Assembly (NCBI GenBank): GCA_944380765.1
Contig: CALWIO010000002.1
Span: 1 to 64,000 of the forward strand
Direction of reading: 5' to 3'
Length of the DNA: 64,000 nucleotides
Source: an uncultured Clostridia bacterium
GTDB taxonomy: Bacteria; Bacillota; Clostridia; Oscillospirales; Acutalibacteraceae
In this document: positions 1 to 8,646 of the stretch, one piece after another
Layout: every line of letters begins with the position of its first letter
Position numbering within the stretch: position 1 is the first letter of the stretch
Notes under the pieces: model-generated
The model's database searches: none
Told to the model about the DNA's origin: nothing
Seen by the model: only the letters and a program-made list of their open reading frames with translations
Program-made: the position numbers and the translations under genes

Positions 1-738
1 AGCATCCGCAAGGTGGGCGCAATCACTCCGGCACTTGCAAGACCTCTGCCTGACGGCGGCTATGAGTTAATCTCAGGACATAGACGGCTTGCGGCGTGTC
101 AGGTGCTCGGGATCGAAACAATGCCGGTCATCGTCCGTGAAATGTCAGATGACGAAGCGGTGATTGCAATGGTGGACGCTAATCTGCAGAGGGAAACAAT
201 TTTGCCCAGCGAAAAAGCGTTTGCCTATAAGATGAAGCTGGAAGCGATAAAACATCAAGGTATTGCTTCTTCCCAAGTTGGGAAGAAGTTGCTGAGCATT
301 GAAAAAGTCGGAGAGGATAGCGGCGAAAGCCGTAATCAAGTACACAGATATATCCGCTTAACTTACTTAATCCCCGAACTGCTTTCCATGGTAGACGAAA
401 ATAAAATTGCTTTCAACCCTGCGGTGGAAATCTCGTACTTAGAGCAATCGGAACAACGGGTACTGCTGGACGCTATGGAACTGAACGACTGCACGCCTTC
501 CCACGCACAAAGCATACGGCTTAAAAAGCTGTCGCAAGATGGTGTGCTGGACGACCAGATGATTTATACGGTGATGTCGGAGGAAAAGCCGAATCAGCAG
601 GAACAGATAAAGTTCAAGCGCGAGGATTTGAAAAAGTATTTTCCGGCAGGTTATACCGATGAGCAAATACGCCGTGACATAATTAAAGGTTTGGAACTGT
701 TAAAGCGGCAGAGAGAACGAAGCCGTGATGCACGCTGA
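1..738 (+). CDS. ParB-like nuclease-domain protein, 5' end cut by window
   Basis: The frame is open from base 1, so the N-terminus lies outside the window; a GTG at 13 is in frame but there is no reason to take it as the start. The visible N-terminal part carries the ParB/Sulfiredoxin-type motif GGYELISGHRRLAA, followed by a helical helix-turn-helix region (EDSGESRNQVHRYIRLTYL) typical of ParB/Spo0J DNA-binding segments. Mobile-element ParB-like proteins usually bind DNA for partition or element maintenance. It lies just upstream of a tyrosine recombinase on the same strand, so it is most likely cargo or a maintenance gene of the same integrated element rather than the chromosomal spo0J (inference). 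Confidence 0.8.
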   Translation, partial: SIRKVGAITPALARPLPDGGYELISGHRRLAACQVLGIETMPVIVREMSDDEAVIAMVDANLQRETILPSEKAFAYKMKLEAIKHQGIASSQVGKKLLSIEKVGEDSGESRNQVHRYIRLTYLIPELLSMVDENKIAFNPAVEISYLEQSEQRVLLDAMELNDCTPSHAQSIRLKKLSQDGVLDDQMIYTVMSEEKPNQQEQIKFKREDLKKYFPAGYTDEQIRRDIIKGLELLKRQRERSRDAR

Positions 739-861
739 TTCGTATTGATACGAATACGGCGAAACAAATCGCACAGTAGAGAGAACCCCAAACCGATGGT
801 ATACTGGTGCTGTCGGTTTGGAGTTCTGTTCTGCAAATTAAAATTATTGGAGGAATTATAA

Positions 862-2067
862 ATGGTAGCAGGACACTTATCCGTAAAGAACGGCAACTAT
901 TATGCCGTACTCAATTACAAAAATGCCGAGGGCAAACGAAAAACAAAATGGATTTCATTGGGATTGCCCGAAAAGGGCAACAAGCGCAAAGCCGAAGCCG
1001 AGCTTGCTAAACTGCGGGCGGAATTTGAAGTCCCCGAGGAGGTGGGCGATTTAAGCAGCGATATGCTGTTCGCCAATTATCTTCTTGAATGGCTGGAAAT
1101 TGCCAAAGGGCGGCTGGCTGTTGCGACCTATTGTTCTTATACAGCAATGATTAAAAATCCTATCGCCCCATATTTTCGCAAAAAGAAGCTGACGCTTCGT
1201 GAACTTGAAGCAAGGCATTTGCAGATGTTTTATTCCGATCAACTCAAAAAGGTTAAAGCAAACACCGTCATTCATTATCACGCTGTCATCCATTCGGCAC
1301 TCAAATATGCGGTGAAAACCGATATGCTATTGCAGAATGTGGCGGACAAGGTTGACCGACCGAAGAAAAACGACTTTCAGCCGGTATTTCTTTCAGCAGA
1401 GGAAATGCAGAAGATGTTTGAAGCACTCCGTGGAACAAGGCTGGAGCTTCCTGTACTGGTCGCCGCCTTTTACGGCTTTCGCCGTGGCGAGGTGCTGGGG
1501 CTGAAATGGGACGCTATCGACTTTGAGCGTGGTACAATTTCGGTTAAGCGCACGGTAACGACAGTTTCTGTTGACGGAAAGCATAAGGAAATTGAACAGC
1601 AGTCGGCTAAGACAAAATCAAGCTTACGCACCTTGCCGCTTATTGGTAGCTTCCGTGACTACTTTATGCAGGTGAAAGAGGCGCAGGAGCTGAACAAGAA
1701 AATCTGCGGGAACTGTTATAACTACCAATATGATGGATTTGTATTTGTGGATGAAATGGGCGAACGTATGAAATCAAATTATTTAACCTGCTCATTCCCT
1801 AAGTTCTTGGAAAGGCACGGACTGAAAAGAATGCGCTTTCACGATCTTCGGCATAGCTGTGCGAGTCTACTTCTTGCAAACGGCGTGCCCCTCAAGCACA
1901 TTCAGGAGTGGCTCGGGCACAGCGATTTTACCACGACGGCAAATATCTATGCGCACCTTGATTACAGCTCTAAAATTACTTCGGCGCAGGCAATGGAAAC
2001 AGGGCTTGCTTTGCCCGAAAGCGGCGATTTCGGGAGCCGATGGGAGGATGGCGAAGCACAAATTTAG
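862..2067 (+). CDS. Tyrosine recombinase/integrase, Tn916-Int type
   Basis: 401 residues, the normal size for Tn916-family integrases. The N-terminus (GNYYAVLNYKNAEGKRKTKW) looks like the AP2-like arm-binding domain; the middle (about 70-170) is a SAM-like core-binding domain; the C-terminal catalytic domain shows the first Arg in FRRGEVLGLKW, a Lys in KTKSSLRTLPL, the box HDLRHSCASLLL, LGHSDFTTT and the nucleophilic Tyr in NIYAHLD near residue 363. All expected catalytic residues are present, so the enzyme looks functional. The ATG at 862 is preceded by TTGGAGGAATTATAA, a good SD. It sits about 90 bp from tRNA-Ser, consistent with site-specific integration there. No excisionase gene was seen between it and the tRNA. 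Confidence 0.93.
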   Translation: MVAGHLSVKNGNYYAVLNYKNAEGKRKTKWISLGLPEKGNKRKAEAELAKLRAEFEVPEEVGDLSSDMLFANYLLEWLEIAKGRLAVATYCSYTAMIKNPIAPYFRKKKLTLRELEARHLQMFYSDQLKKVKANTVIHYHAVIHSALKYAVKTDMLLQNVADKVDRPKKNDFQPVFLSAEEMQKMFEALRGTRLELPVLVAAFYGFRRGEVLGLKWDAIDFERGTISVKRTVTTVSVDGKHKEIEQQSAKTKSSLRTLPLIGSFRDYFMQVKEAQELNKKICGNCYNYQYDGFVFVDEMGERMKSNYLTCSFPKFLERHGLKRMRFHDLRHSCASLLLANGVPLKHIQEWLGHSDFTTTANIYAHLDYSSKITSAQAMETGLALPESGDFGSRWEDGEAQI

Positions 2068-2122
2068 GAGAGCAAAAATGCGGTATGCTCTGACCACTTG
2101 TTTTCGGAAAAAGACATAAGAA

Positions 2123-2155
2123 AAAAGCCTGCAATCGGCTTGATTACAGGCTTTT
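2123..2155. terminator. Bidirectional hairpin between integrase and tRNA-Ser
   Basis: Inverted repeat AAAAGCCTGCAATC / GATTACAGGCTTTT (one mismatch) with A-runs on one side and T-runs on the other, so it can stop both the integrase transcript and the convergent tRNA transcript. Confidence 0.8.
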
Positions 2156-2158
2156 CGG

Positions 2159-2247
2159 TGGCGGAGAGTGTGGGATTCGAACCCACGGTACCGTGAGGTA
2201 CAACTGATTTCGAGTCAGTCCCGTTATGACCACTTCGATAACTCTCC
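2159..2247 (-). tRNA. tRNA-Ser(CGA)
   Basis: Read on the minus strand: acceptor GGAGAGT pairs with ACTCTCC, then discriminator G and an encoded CCA (2159-2161). The anticodon stem ACTGA/TCAGT encloses the loop CTCGAAA, giving anticodon CGA (decodes UCG). A long variable arm (GTACCTCACGGTACC region) and the T-loop GGTTCGAATCC are as expected for class II tRNA-Ser. The integrase lies downstream of its 3' end, making the tRNA a probable attachment site. Confidence 0.96.
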
Positions 2248-2405
2248 GGGTTTATTTCAATCCGCTTTTTCTTCGCTCAAATTTCACTGGGAAAATTTTT
2301 GGAGAGAAAAGCAGGAGAGAACACTGAAAAATATTCGATTTTTATTTTTGAAAACCCTTATAAATGGGGGTTTTCCGGTGGACGAAACGACCAAGTCGCC
2401 GTAAA
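2248..2405. other. Non-coding spacer between intact and partial tRNA-Ser copies
   Basis: About 160 bases with no convincing gene; a plus-strand frame here is only the complement of the tRNA plus AT-rich sequence. It contains an inverted repeat GAAAACCC / GGGTTTTC (about 2349-2376). On the minus strand I see no good -35/-10 pair directly ahead of the intact tRNA. Confidence 0.5.
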
Positions 2406-2449
2406 ATTTCGAGTCAGGCCCGTTATGACCACTTCGATACGCTTCCGGA
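2406..2449 (-). repeat. Partial tRNA-Ser copy (5' half), direct repeat of 2207-2240
   Basis: Bases 2406-2439 match 2207-2240 (the tRNA-Ser D-arm to anticodon loop) at 33 of 34 positions in the same orientation, at an offset of 199 bp. The match stops at the anticodon loop on one side and breaks down in the acceptor strand on the other, so this copy cannot form a full tRNA. It could be a displaced original 5' half left after an insertion, or a decayed tandem tRNA gene. Confidence 0.8.
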
Positions 2450-2471
2450 TTCAATTTTTTAGCGCCTATGT

Positions 2472-2500
2472 ATTATAGCAAACCGTTGGGACTTTGTCAA
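2472..2500 (-). promoter_or_regulatory. Strong sigma-A promoter for the tRNA-Ser locus
   Basis: On the minus strand, TTGACA (2500-2495) and TATAAT (2477-2472) are separated by exactly 17 bases, a perfect consensus pair. It points into the partial tRNA copy and, through it, toward the intact tRNA-Ser about 200 bp downstream. Confidence 0.85.
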
Positions 2501-2535
2501 TAAAAAGCTAATGTATATTTAATCGCGCGGTTAAA

Positions 2536-2564
2536 TTGACAATTAAAAATTTGTATGATAATTT
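2536..2564 (+). promoter_or_regulatory. Candidate promoter for the sugar kinase/GH4 pair
   Basis: TTGACA at 2536-2541 and TAATTT at 2559-2564 with a 17-base spacer, 35 bases ahead of the kinase start. The -10 is imperfect. Confidence 0.5.
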
Positions 2565-2599
2565 AATATATATTAAAATTTTCTCTAAGGGGTGTTAAT

Positions 2600-3544
2600 A
2601 TGCCGGGGAGTGATTTTGCAGCCGGAGCCGGCTCGGTAAATATTGATTTGCTTTATTACGGCATAGATTCGCTTCCTGTTGAGGGCGAAGAGGTATACAG
2701 CAAGAACTTTTCTGTACAGCTCGGCGGAGGAATACCGGCGACTCTCATTAACGCCGGGCGTCTCGGAGTGCCCGCGAGAATCGCCACAGAACTCGGTGAG
2801 GATATGTTCTCAGAGTTTGCGAAGGGCGAGTTTATCAAAAACCGGGTTGAGCCGATAAATGTGTATAAGGGTAACGGCGGTAATTTTCCGCTTAATATTA
2901 CCAGCGCTATGATTACCGAAAGGGACAGAACCTTTATTTCTTACGGCTGCGGGAGCATTACGGCTGACGACAGGACTCTCGAAGAAATATACGGTATATT
3001 GAAAGGCGCAAAAATCGTGCTTATGGATAACGGCAATCTTTTTCCGGTTTACGAAAAGCTGAAAAAAGAGGGTTCGATTCTTTTGTTTGACTGCGGTTGG
3101 GACAGCGGCATGAGCCTTGAAAAGTATGAAAAACAGCTCGCTCTTGCCGATTATTTTATGCCTAATCAGAAAGAGGCAAAAGCAATCACCAAAACGGATT
3201 CACCCTATAAAGCGCTCGAAATTTTGTCGCGGTATATAGAGAAACCGGTAGTAAAGCTTGACAAAGCCGGCTGCATAGGGCTTGAAAACGGGCGGATTGT
3301 GACCGTGCCGCAGATTGACGAGTACAGGTGCGTTGACTCAACAGGCGCGGGAGACGCCTTTCTTTCCGGATTTGTTTACGGTCTGTTTTACGGATATTCT
3401 TTTGCGGACTGCCTTTTGTTCGGCAACATAACCGGAGGGAAATGCGTGACCGAGGTCGGCTGCTTAGCCGCCAAAATCAGCGAAAACGAGCTTAAAACGA
3501 TGTATTCAAAATACAGGCGGAATATTCAGTATAGTGAGGCGTAA
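2600..3544 (+). CDS. PfkB-family carbohydrate kinase
   Basis: 314 residues, the usual length for ribokinase/fructokinase-type PfkB enzymes, which phosphorylate a sugar or nucleoside with ATP in the cytoplasm. The N-terminal GAGSVNIDLLYYG and the QLGGGIPATLINAGRLG stretch (substrate-side GG motif) and the C-terminal DSTGAGDAFLSGF (about 246-258, catalytic Asp in GAGD) are clear. Start ATG follows GGGGTGTTAAT. It lies two bases upstream of a GH4 glycosidase, so the pair likely processes a sugar released from a glycoside; the exact substrate cannot be told from sequence. Confidence 0.9.
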   Translation: MPGSDFAAGAGSVNIDLLYYGIDSLPVEGEEVYSKNFSVQLGGGIPATLINAGRLGVPARIATELGEDMFSEFAKGEFIKNRVEPINVYKGNGGNFPLNITSAMITERDRTFISYGCGSITADDRTLEEIYGILKGAKIVLMDNGNLFPVYEKLKKEGSILLFDCGWDSGMSLEKYEKQLALADYFMPNQKEAKAITKTDSPYKALEILSRYIEKPVVKLDKAGCIGLENGRIVTVPQIDEYRCVDSTGAGDAFLSGFVYGLFYGYSFADCLLFGNITGGKCVTEVGCLAAKISENELKTMYSKYRRNIQYSEA

Positions 3545-3546
3545 TT

Positions 3547-4911
3547 ATGAAAATTACAGTAATAGGGGGCGGAGGAGTCCGCTCAATGTTCCTTGCAAAA
3601 AGTATAGCGCAAAAGGCGAAAGAGCTTTCTGTTGACGAGCTTTGCTTTATGGACAACAATCCGCAGAAACTCAGAATTTACGGCGGAATGGCGAAAAAAG
3701 TGGCAAATATGATTTGCCCCGAACTGAAATTTATATTGACTGAGGACCCGGTAACAGCGGTAACCGACGCCGATTATGTAATTACCACCATAAGAGTCGG
3801 GGAGGATAAAATGCGCGCCGAGGACGAGAGAATAGCCTTAAATTTGGGCGTGCTCGGGCAGGAAACCACTGGAGCGGCAGGACTTTCTTTCGCAATGCGC
3901 AGCGTGCCGGCGCTTGCTTTTTACTGCGAGCTTATTAAAAAATACTCAAAAAAAAATGCGAAAGTCTTTAATTTTACCAATCCGGCAGGCGTTGTTTCCC
4001 AGACGCTGCGGGATATGGGATATGACTTTACTTACGGTATATGCGACGCGCCTTCGGGAATGCTCAGAACTTTCGCGTCGCTTCTGGGGGCAGACCCGGA
4101 CGAAGTGAGGGGAGAGGTTTACGGACTTAATCATCTCTCGTATTTTGAAAAGATTTATATAAAAGGCCGTGATGTTGTAGACGAACTGATTGAAAATGAC
4201 GAAGCCTATGAGAAAACCGATATGCGTTATTTTGAGAAAGATTTGCTTCGCGACCGCAAATGTATTTTAAACGAGTATCTGTATTATTTTTATTACCGCG
4301 AGCAGGCGGTGGCGAACATACTCAAAGCCGACAAAACGAGAGGGGAGCAGATAGCGCAAATTAACGAGGGAATGACAATGGAACTCTCCTCTATGGATAT
4401 TGAAAACGATTTTGACTCCTGCCTTAAAGTTTTTGAAAAATGGTACGGTATGCGCGAGAGCAGCTATATGGCGAGCGAAACGGGAGTAAAAAGAAAACAG
4501 CAGTGGAAATTTGATGTGTTCAGCCGTGATGACAGCGGCTACGCGGGGGTTGCGCTCAATTTTATAAAGATAGCAAGGAGCGGAAAAACCGACAGTATGA
4601 TTCTTTGCGTGCCCAATAACGGAGCGATTCCCGGACTTTATGACAGCGATGTGGTTGAGATTACCTGCGATATTAAAAACGGCGAATGTGTGCCGCATAA
4701 ATTTGCTAAGATTGACGAACAGAATTTTGAACTTATCCGCAGAGTAAAGAATTACGAGCGTTTGGCTTCCCTCGCTATCCGCACTAAAAGCAAAAGCGCG
4801 GCCGTTCAGGCGCTCGCTTTGCACCCGCTTGTAAACTCATACTCGCTTGCGAAAGAGCTTGCAGAAAAGTATTCCGAGCACAACAGGGAGTACTGCGGCG
4901 ACTGGAAATAA
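3547..4911 (+). CDS. Glycoside hydrolase family 4 (NAD- and metal-dependent glycosidase)
   Basis: 454 residues, normal for GH4, which cleaves (often 6-phosphorylated) alpha- or beta-glycosides by a redox mechanism using NAD and a divalent metal. The N-terminal Rossmann motif VIGGGGVRS binds NAD; NFTNPAGVVSQ, the metal-site Cys in YGICD (about residue 166) and His in GLNHLSY (about 196) match the family. Immediately follows the PfkB kinase with two bases between them, so they are almost certainly co-transcribed. No PTS or sugar permease gene is adjacent, so whether the substrate is phosphorylated is open. Confidence 0.9.
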   Translation: MKITVIGGGGVRSMFLAKSIAQKAKELSVDELCFMDNNPQKLRIYGGMAKKVANMICPELKFILTEDPVTAVTDADYVITTIRVGEDKMRAEDERIALNLGVLGQETTGAAGLSFAMRSVPALAFYCELIKKYSKKNAKVFNFTNPAGVVSQTLRDMGYDFTYGICDAPSGMLRTFASLLGADPDEVRGEVYGLNHLSYFEKIYIKGRDVVDELIENDEAYEKTDMRYFEKDLLRDRKCILNEYLYYFYYREQAVANILKADKTRGEQIAQINEGMTMELSSMDIENDFDSCLKVFEKWYGMRESSYMASETGVKRKQQWKFDVFSRDDSGYAGVALNFIKIARSGKTDSMILCVPNNGAIPGLYDSDVVEITCDIKNGECVPHKFAKIDEQNFELIRRVKNYERLASLAIRTKSKSAAVQALALHPLVNSYSLAKELAEKYSEHNREYCGDWK

Positions 4912-4927
4912 CCCGTAAATAAGATAA

Positions 4928-4957
4928 AAAAACTGCCGGTATCAGCCGGCAGTTTTT
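4928..4957. terminator. Bidirectional terminator between GH4 and the ABC exporter
   Basis: 12-bp stem AAAAACTGCCGG / CCGGCAGTTTTT with a 6-base loop. It ends the plus-strand sugar operon and the converging minus-strand ABC operon, touching the ABC stop codon. Confidence 0.9.
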
Positions 4958-6750
4958 CAGTTGTTGTATTTTTCCGCTTGCAGATTGAACATATAAGCGT
5001 ATGTTCCGCCCTTTTCCATAAGCTCCCGGTGACTTCCGCTTTCAACAATTCTGCCGTTTTCCATTACATATATTTTGTCGGCGTTTACGGTGGTTGAAAG
5101 CCTGTGCGAGATAAATATTACCGTTTTGTGACCGGCGGCTTCCATCATAGCCTGGTTCAGGTTGTATTCCGCAATCGGGTCAAGGTTAGCCGACGGCTCG
5201 TCAAGAATAACATAGGGGCAGTCCTTGTAAAAAGCTCTCGCGACGGCGACTTTCTGCGATTCTCCGCCCGAAAGCATTACGCCATCATCGTCAAATTCCC
5301 TTAAAAGCTCCGTTTCGGTGCCGTTTTTAAGTTCTTTTTCAAAACCGCTGTGCTTTAAGGCGTTTTTTACTCTTTCCCTGTCGGGCGAATCGTCAAGGGC
5401 GACATTTTCGGCAAGAGTGCACGCAAAGGTCTGAAAGTCCTGAAAAACTGCGGCAAAACGGCCGCGGTGAGAGGAGGGGGTAACCGCTTTTATGTTTTCG
5501 CCGTCAATCAGTATTTCGCCCTCGGTCGCGTCATAAAGCCGCAGCAAAAGATTTGTCAGCGTGGTTTTGCCTGCTCCGTTGTAGCCTACAAGCGCTATTT
5601 TCTGATAAGGCTCAATGGTTAAATTGATGTCCTGCAAGGTGGGCTTTTCGTTTCCGGGGTAGGTAAACGAAAGATTTTTTATCTCAATTTTTTTAGGCTT
5701 AGTTAAAGCCGCGGTTTTTCCCGTTTCCTTTATTTTGAAGCCGGCGCTTAAAAATTCCCTGTATTTTTCAATCATTTTAGCGCGCTCCGAAAAGTTCGCT
5801 ATCGCCCATACTGTCAAAAAGTTTATTGACATGGCTATTGAATAGGCGCCGTTGAATGTGGCTACAAAATCGCCGGCGCCGAGGCTTTTTCTGACAATTA
5901 CCGCGTAGCCGAGGTACAAGGGCAGTATAAACAGAAATCCGAGACACTGTATGCCCACATTCTGGATACTGTAAAGAAGCGCGATTTTGGAGTGGTATTT
6001 TTTCTGGTTTGCTATAACATCGTCTGCGGCGTCATTGTAGCGCTCAATAAGCAGAGGCTTAATGCCGTTCATTCTGACTTCTTTCGCGTAGTCCTGTAAA
6101 TAGAATATACGCTGGAAATAGTCGGACCTGCGGTGATAGCGGGTGTTTTCAATACGCCTGCCCATCTGCAAATCGCCGACTTTCAGGCTCAGCGGCATAA
6201 AAATAACAATTATAACAAGTATTATCGCAAGGCATACGGGGTCAATAGCCAAAAGCACCGACGATACGGTAAACAGCGCAATCAGGTTGCCCATATAGTT
6301 GCGCACAAGACCTAAAAGGTTTTGTATGTTATCCGAGGACGATTCAATGGTAAATATAAAGCTGTTGTAAAATTCGGGATTGTCATAGGATTCAAGGTCA
6401 AGGCTCTTTGCCTTTTCGTACAGCTTTTTGTTCAGCCCGTAATAGACCTTTTCGCGTTTGGCGTTCCAGAAAAATTCCCTGAAAAGCCACGAAATCGTTG
6501 TGCTCAGAATCAGCACCGCCGCGATTGCTATAACAGCGTAAATTATCCTTTCCAGATTTTCGCCCGAGGATACCGTGTCAATTATGTATTTAACGCCTAT
6601 AACGCTTATCAGCTTTGAAGGCAGAATCATCAGCACGCCCCATATCATTTCACCTATAACCAGAAGGGGAGAAATGCTGAAAAGCAGGCGTATAAAGTAG
6701 AAAATATTAGAGGGCATTGAGTGTGCCGTTTTTTCTTTTTTGTTTTTCAT
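4957..6750 (-). CDS. ABC exporter half-transporter (permease-ATPase fusion), second subunit
   Basis: 597 residues: an N-terminal membrane domain with about six hydrophobic helices and a C-terminal ATPase domain with Walker A GYNGAGKTTL, Q-loop region VFQDFQTFA, signature LSGGESQKVAVARA, Walker B YVILDEPSANLDP and the switch His in ISHRLS. No N-terminal C39 peptidase domain is present. Its ATG overlaps the stop of the upstream exporter gene by one base, so translation is coupled and the two subunits probably form a heterodimer. The upstream 38-residue peptide gene suggests peptide export (inference). Confidence 0.92.
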   Translation of the reverse strand: MKNKKEKTAHSMPSNIFYFIRLLFSISPLLVIGEMIWGVLMILPSKLISVIGVKYIIDTVSSGENLERIIYAVIAIAAVLILSTTISWLFREFFWNAKREKVYYGLNKKLYEKAKSLDLESYDNPEFYNSFIFTIESSSDNIQNLLGLVRNYMGNLIALFTVSSVLLAIDPVCLAIILVIIVIFMPLSLKVGDLQMGRRIENTRYHRRSDYFQRIFYLQDYAKEVRMNGIKPLLIERYNDAADDVIANQKKYHSKIALLYSIQNVGIQCLGFLFILPLYLGYAVIVRKSLGAGDFVATFNGAYSIAMSINFLTVWAIANFSERAKMIEKYREFLSAGFKIKETGKTAALTKPKKIEIKNLSFTYPGNEKPTLQDINLTIEPYQKIALVGYNGAGKTTLTNLLLRLYDATEGEILIDGENIKAVTPSSHRGRFAAVFQDFQTFACTLAENVALDDSPDRERVKNALKHSGFEKELKNGTETELLREFDDDGVMLSGGESQKVAVARAFYKDCPYVILDEPSANLDPIAEYNLNQAMMEAAGHKTVIFISHRLSTTVNADKIYVMENGRIVESGSHRELMEKGGTYAYMFNLQAEKYNN

Positions 6751-8570
6751 TAAATCTCCTCCTTTCCGGCGCTTTTGTAGCTTGAAGCCTGTAACGCAAA
6801 CATTTTGCTGTATTCGCCGCCGCTGTTCATAAGTTCGCGGTGCGTTCCGCTCTCAATGATTTTTCCGGCTCCCAGTACAATAATTCTGTCGGAAAGCACG
6901 GCGCTTGACAGCCGGTGCGATATGTAAATTACTGTTTTGCCGCGGGTAATTCCGATAAGATTTTTATACATACGGTATTCCGCGATAGGGTCAAGGGCTG
7001 AGCTCGGCTCGTCAAGAACGGCTATTTCAAAATCTTTCGCGAACAGCCTTGCCGTTGAAACTTTTTGATTTTCACCGCCGGAAAGTCCTGCTCCGTTTTC
7101 GTCAAATTCCCTTGTAAGCACCGTGTCGCCTTTTTGGGGCAGGGAATCAATTTTTTCCCATACTCCGCTTTGAATAAGGGCTGTTCTCGCGGCGGCTTTG
7201 TCCTTTTCGTCACATTCGCGGCAGATAATGTTCTCAAAAACGGAAACGGCAAAGTTCCTGTAATCCTGAAATACCGTGCCGTATGCGTTCCTGAGCGATT
7301 CAAGATTATACTCCTTTATGTTGACTCCGTTATAGAGTATTTCACCCTCGTTCGGGTCATAAAAGCGCAGCAGCAATTTCACAAGCGTTGATTTTCCTGC
7401 GCCGTTGACGCCGACTATCGCTACCGTTTCGCTCTTTGTGATTTTAAAGGAAAGATTGTCAAGCGCTTTTTTTGAGGCGTTGGGATATGTAAACGAAACC
7501 GAGCGAAATTCAAGGCTCTCAAATTTGCCGGCGTTTTTATCTCCGTCCTTTATGTGAGGCTCATATTCAAAAAAGTCGCGCAGATTCTGAAAATATAACG
7601 CCATCTGCGTAAGCTCGTCAAATCCCTGCGCTATTTCAAGGGTGGATTCCCTGACGGAATTTATAGAAGAGAGCACTACCGAAAAGCCCGATACTGTAAG
7701 CGTCTTTTTAAATACAAATTCGTATCCTGCGTAGGCGTATGTGCCTATAACTGGTATAAAATCGCTGAAAAGCGAGCTTACCATACTGTAAATAAACAGC
7801 TTGACGCCGTATTTTTTCAGTATTTTCACATTGGCGTCAATCGCCGCCTTAAAGCGTTTCATAAGCACCGCGAAAATGTTTGAAGTGCGCATATCCTTTG
7901 AGTATTCCTTTAAGAACATAGTGCGCTGTATGTACGCTTTTACGCGGTTGTTCTTTGTCATTTTAAGGTCCCGCCGGTAAACCTCCTTGCTTTTGAAGGT
8001 CTCTATAATAAAAACAAGCGTTACGGGCAGCAAAAATAATATGTAAACCGGATTTATAACGGTAACGGTGGTAATAACGCAGATAAATGTGATTATGCCG
8101 GCTATAATTGCCGAAACATTGTAGCAAAGAAGGTCAAAATATCCTGCCGAAAGCACAAGAGTAGCCCTCTGGTAACTGTCGTAAAAAGCCGGGTCCTCGT
8201 AGCAGCCCACATCAAGGGACGCCGCTTTCTTGAATACCATATTGTTGAGCACCTTCAACGCTCTTTTTACGGCTACGCAGCGGTAATAGTTAAACCGGAA
8301 ATAAAGAATTGTCAGCGCCGCCGAAATTAAAAGAAACAAAACAAGATATTTAACATATTCAGAAAAACTGCTGCCGCCGTCTATTAACGAGAGCAGTACC
8401 TTTAAAAACAGAATATTCTGAATAAACAGCGAAAGCACCCGGTCGCTGATAATTGAAACAAGATAACCTATAAGTATCATTTTGTCCGCTTTACATATAA
8501 GGCACAGAGCGTAAAAAATATTTTTGAAAACAGGCACTTTTACCTGTTCGTGCAGTTTAATATACCTCAA
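6750..8570 (-). CDS. ABC exporter half-transporter (permease-ATPase fusion), first subunit
   Basis: 606 residues with the same layout as its downstream neighbour: six-helix membrane domain, then Walker A GVNGAGKSTL, VFQDYRNFA, signature LSGGENQKVSTARLF, Walker B AVLDEPSSALDP and ISHRLS. The LSGGENQK...EPSSALDPIAEY pattern is one I associate with exporters of small peptides in Gram-positives (established in general, assignment here inferred). Start is TTG at 8570, preceded by GGGGTGATTTGTT; no ATG fits. A hairpin plus T-run lies just upstream of the SD, so expression likely depends on read-through from the peptide gene. No peptidase domain. Confidence 0.9.
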   Translation of the reverse strand: MRYIKLHEQVKVPVFKNIFYALCLICKADKMILIGYLVSIISDRVLSLFIQNILFLKVLLSLIDGGSSFSEYVKYLVLFLLISAALTILYFRFNYYRCVAVKRALKVLNNMVFKKAASLDVGCYEDPAFYDSYQRATLVLSAGYFDLLCYNVSAIIAGIITFICVITTVTVINPVYILFLLPVTLVFIIETFKSKEVYRRDLKMTKNNRVKAYIQRTMFLKEYSKDMRTSNIFAVLMKRFKAAIDANVKILKKYGVKLFIYSMVSSLFSDFIPVIGTYAYAGYEFVFKKTLTVSGFSVVLSSINSVRESTLEIAQGFDELTQMALYFQNLRDFFEYEPHIKDGDKNAGKFESLEFRSVSFTYPNASKKALDNLSFKITKSETVAIVGVNGAGKSTLVKLLLRFYDPNEGEILYNGVNIKEYNLESLRNAYGTVFQDYRNFAVSVFENIICRECDEKDKAAARTALIQSGVWEKIDSLPQKGDTVLTREFDENGAGLSGGENQKVSTARLFAKDFEIAVLDEPSSALDPIAEYRMYKNLIGITRGKTVIYISHRLSSAVLSDRIIVLGAGKIIESGTHRELMNSGGEYSKMFALQASSYKSAGKEEI

Positions 8571-8584
8571 AACAAATCACCCCT

Positions 8585-8618
8585 AAAAAAATAAACCGCA
8601 GACTGTCCGCCTGCGGTT
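8585..8618 (-). terminator. Intra-operon terminator/attenuator between peptide gene and ABC genes
   Basis: Minus strand: stem AACCGCAG / CTGCGGTT (8618-8594) with a 9-base loop, followed by TTATTTTTTTA and then directly the SD of the ABC gene. Its position would give much more peptide mRNA than exporter mRNA, as in bacteriocin and signal-peptide operons. Confidence 0.8.
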
Positions 8619-8646
8619 AAAAATCTATATTTATCGCGCTTAAAAA

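Noticed and set aside
2168-2404. 78-codon plus-strand frame (MWDSNPRYREV...)
   Set aside because: It is the complement of tRNA-Ser plus AT-rich spacer; such frames over tRNAs are a known artefact.
4267-4824. 185-codon minus-strand frame opposite the GH4 gene
   Set aside because: Antisense shadow of a conserved gene with no independent support.
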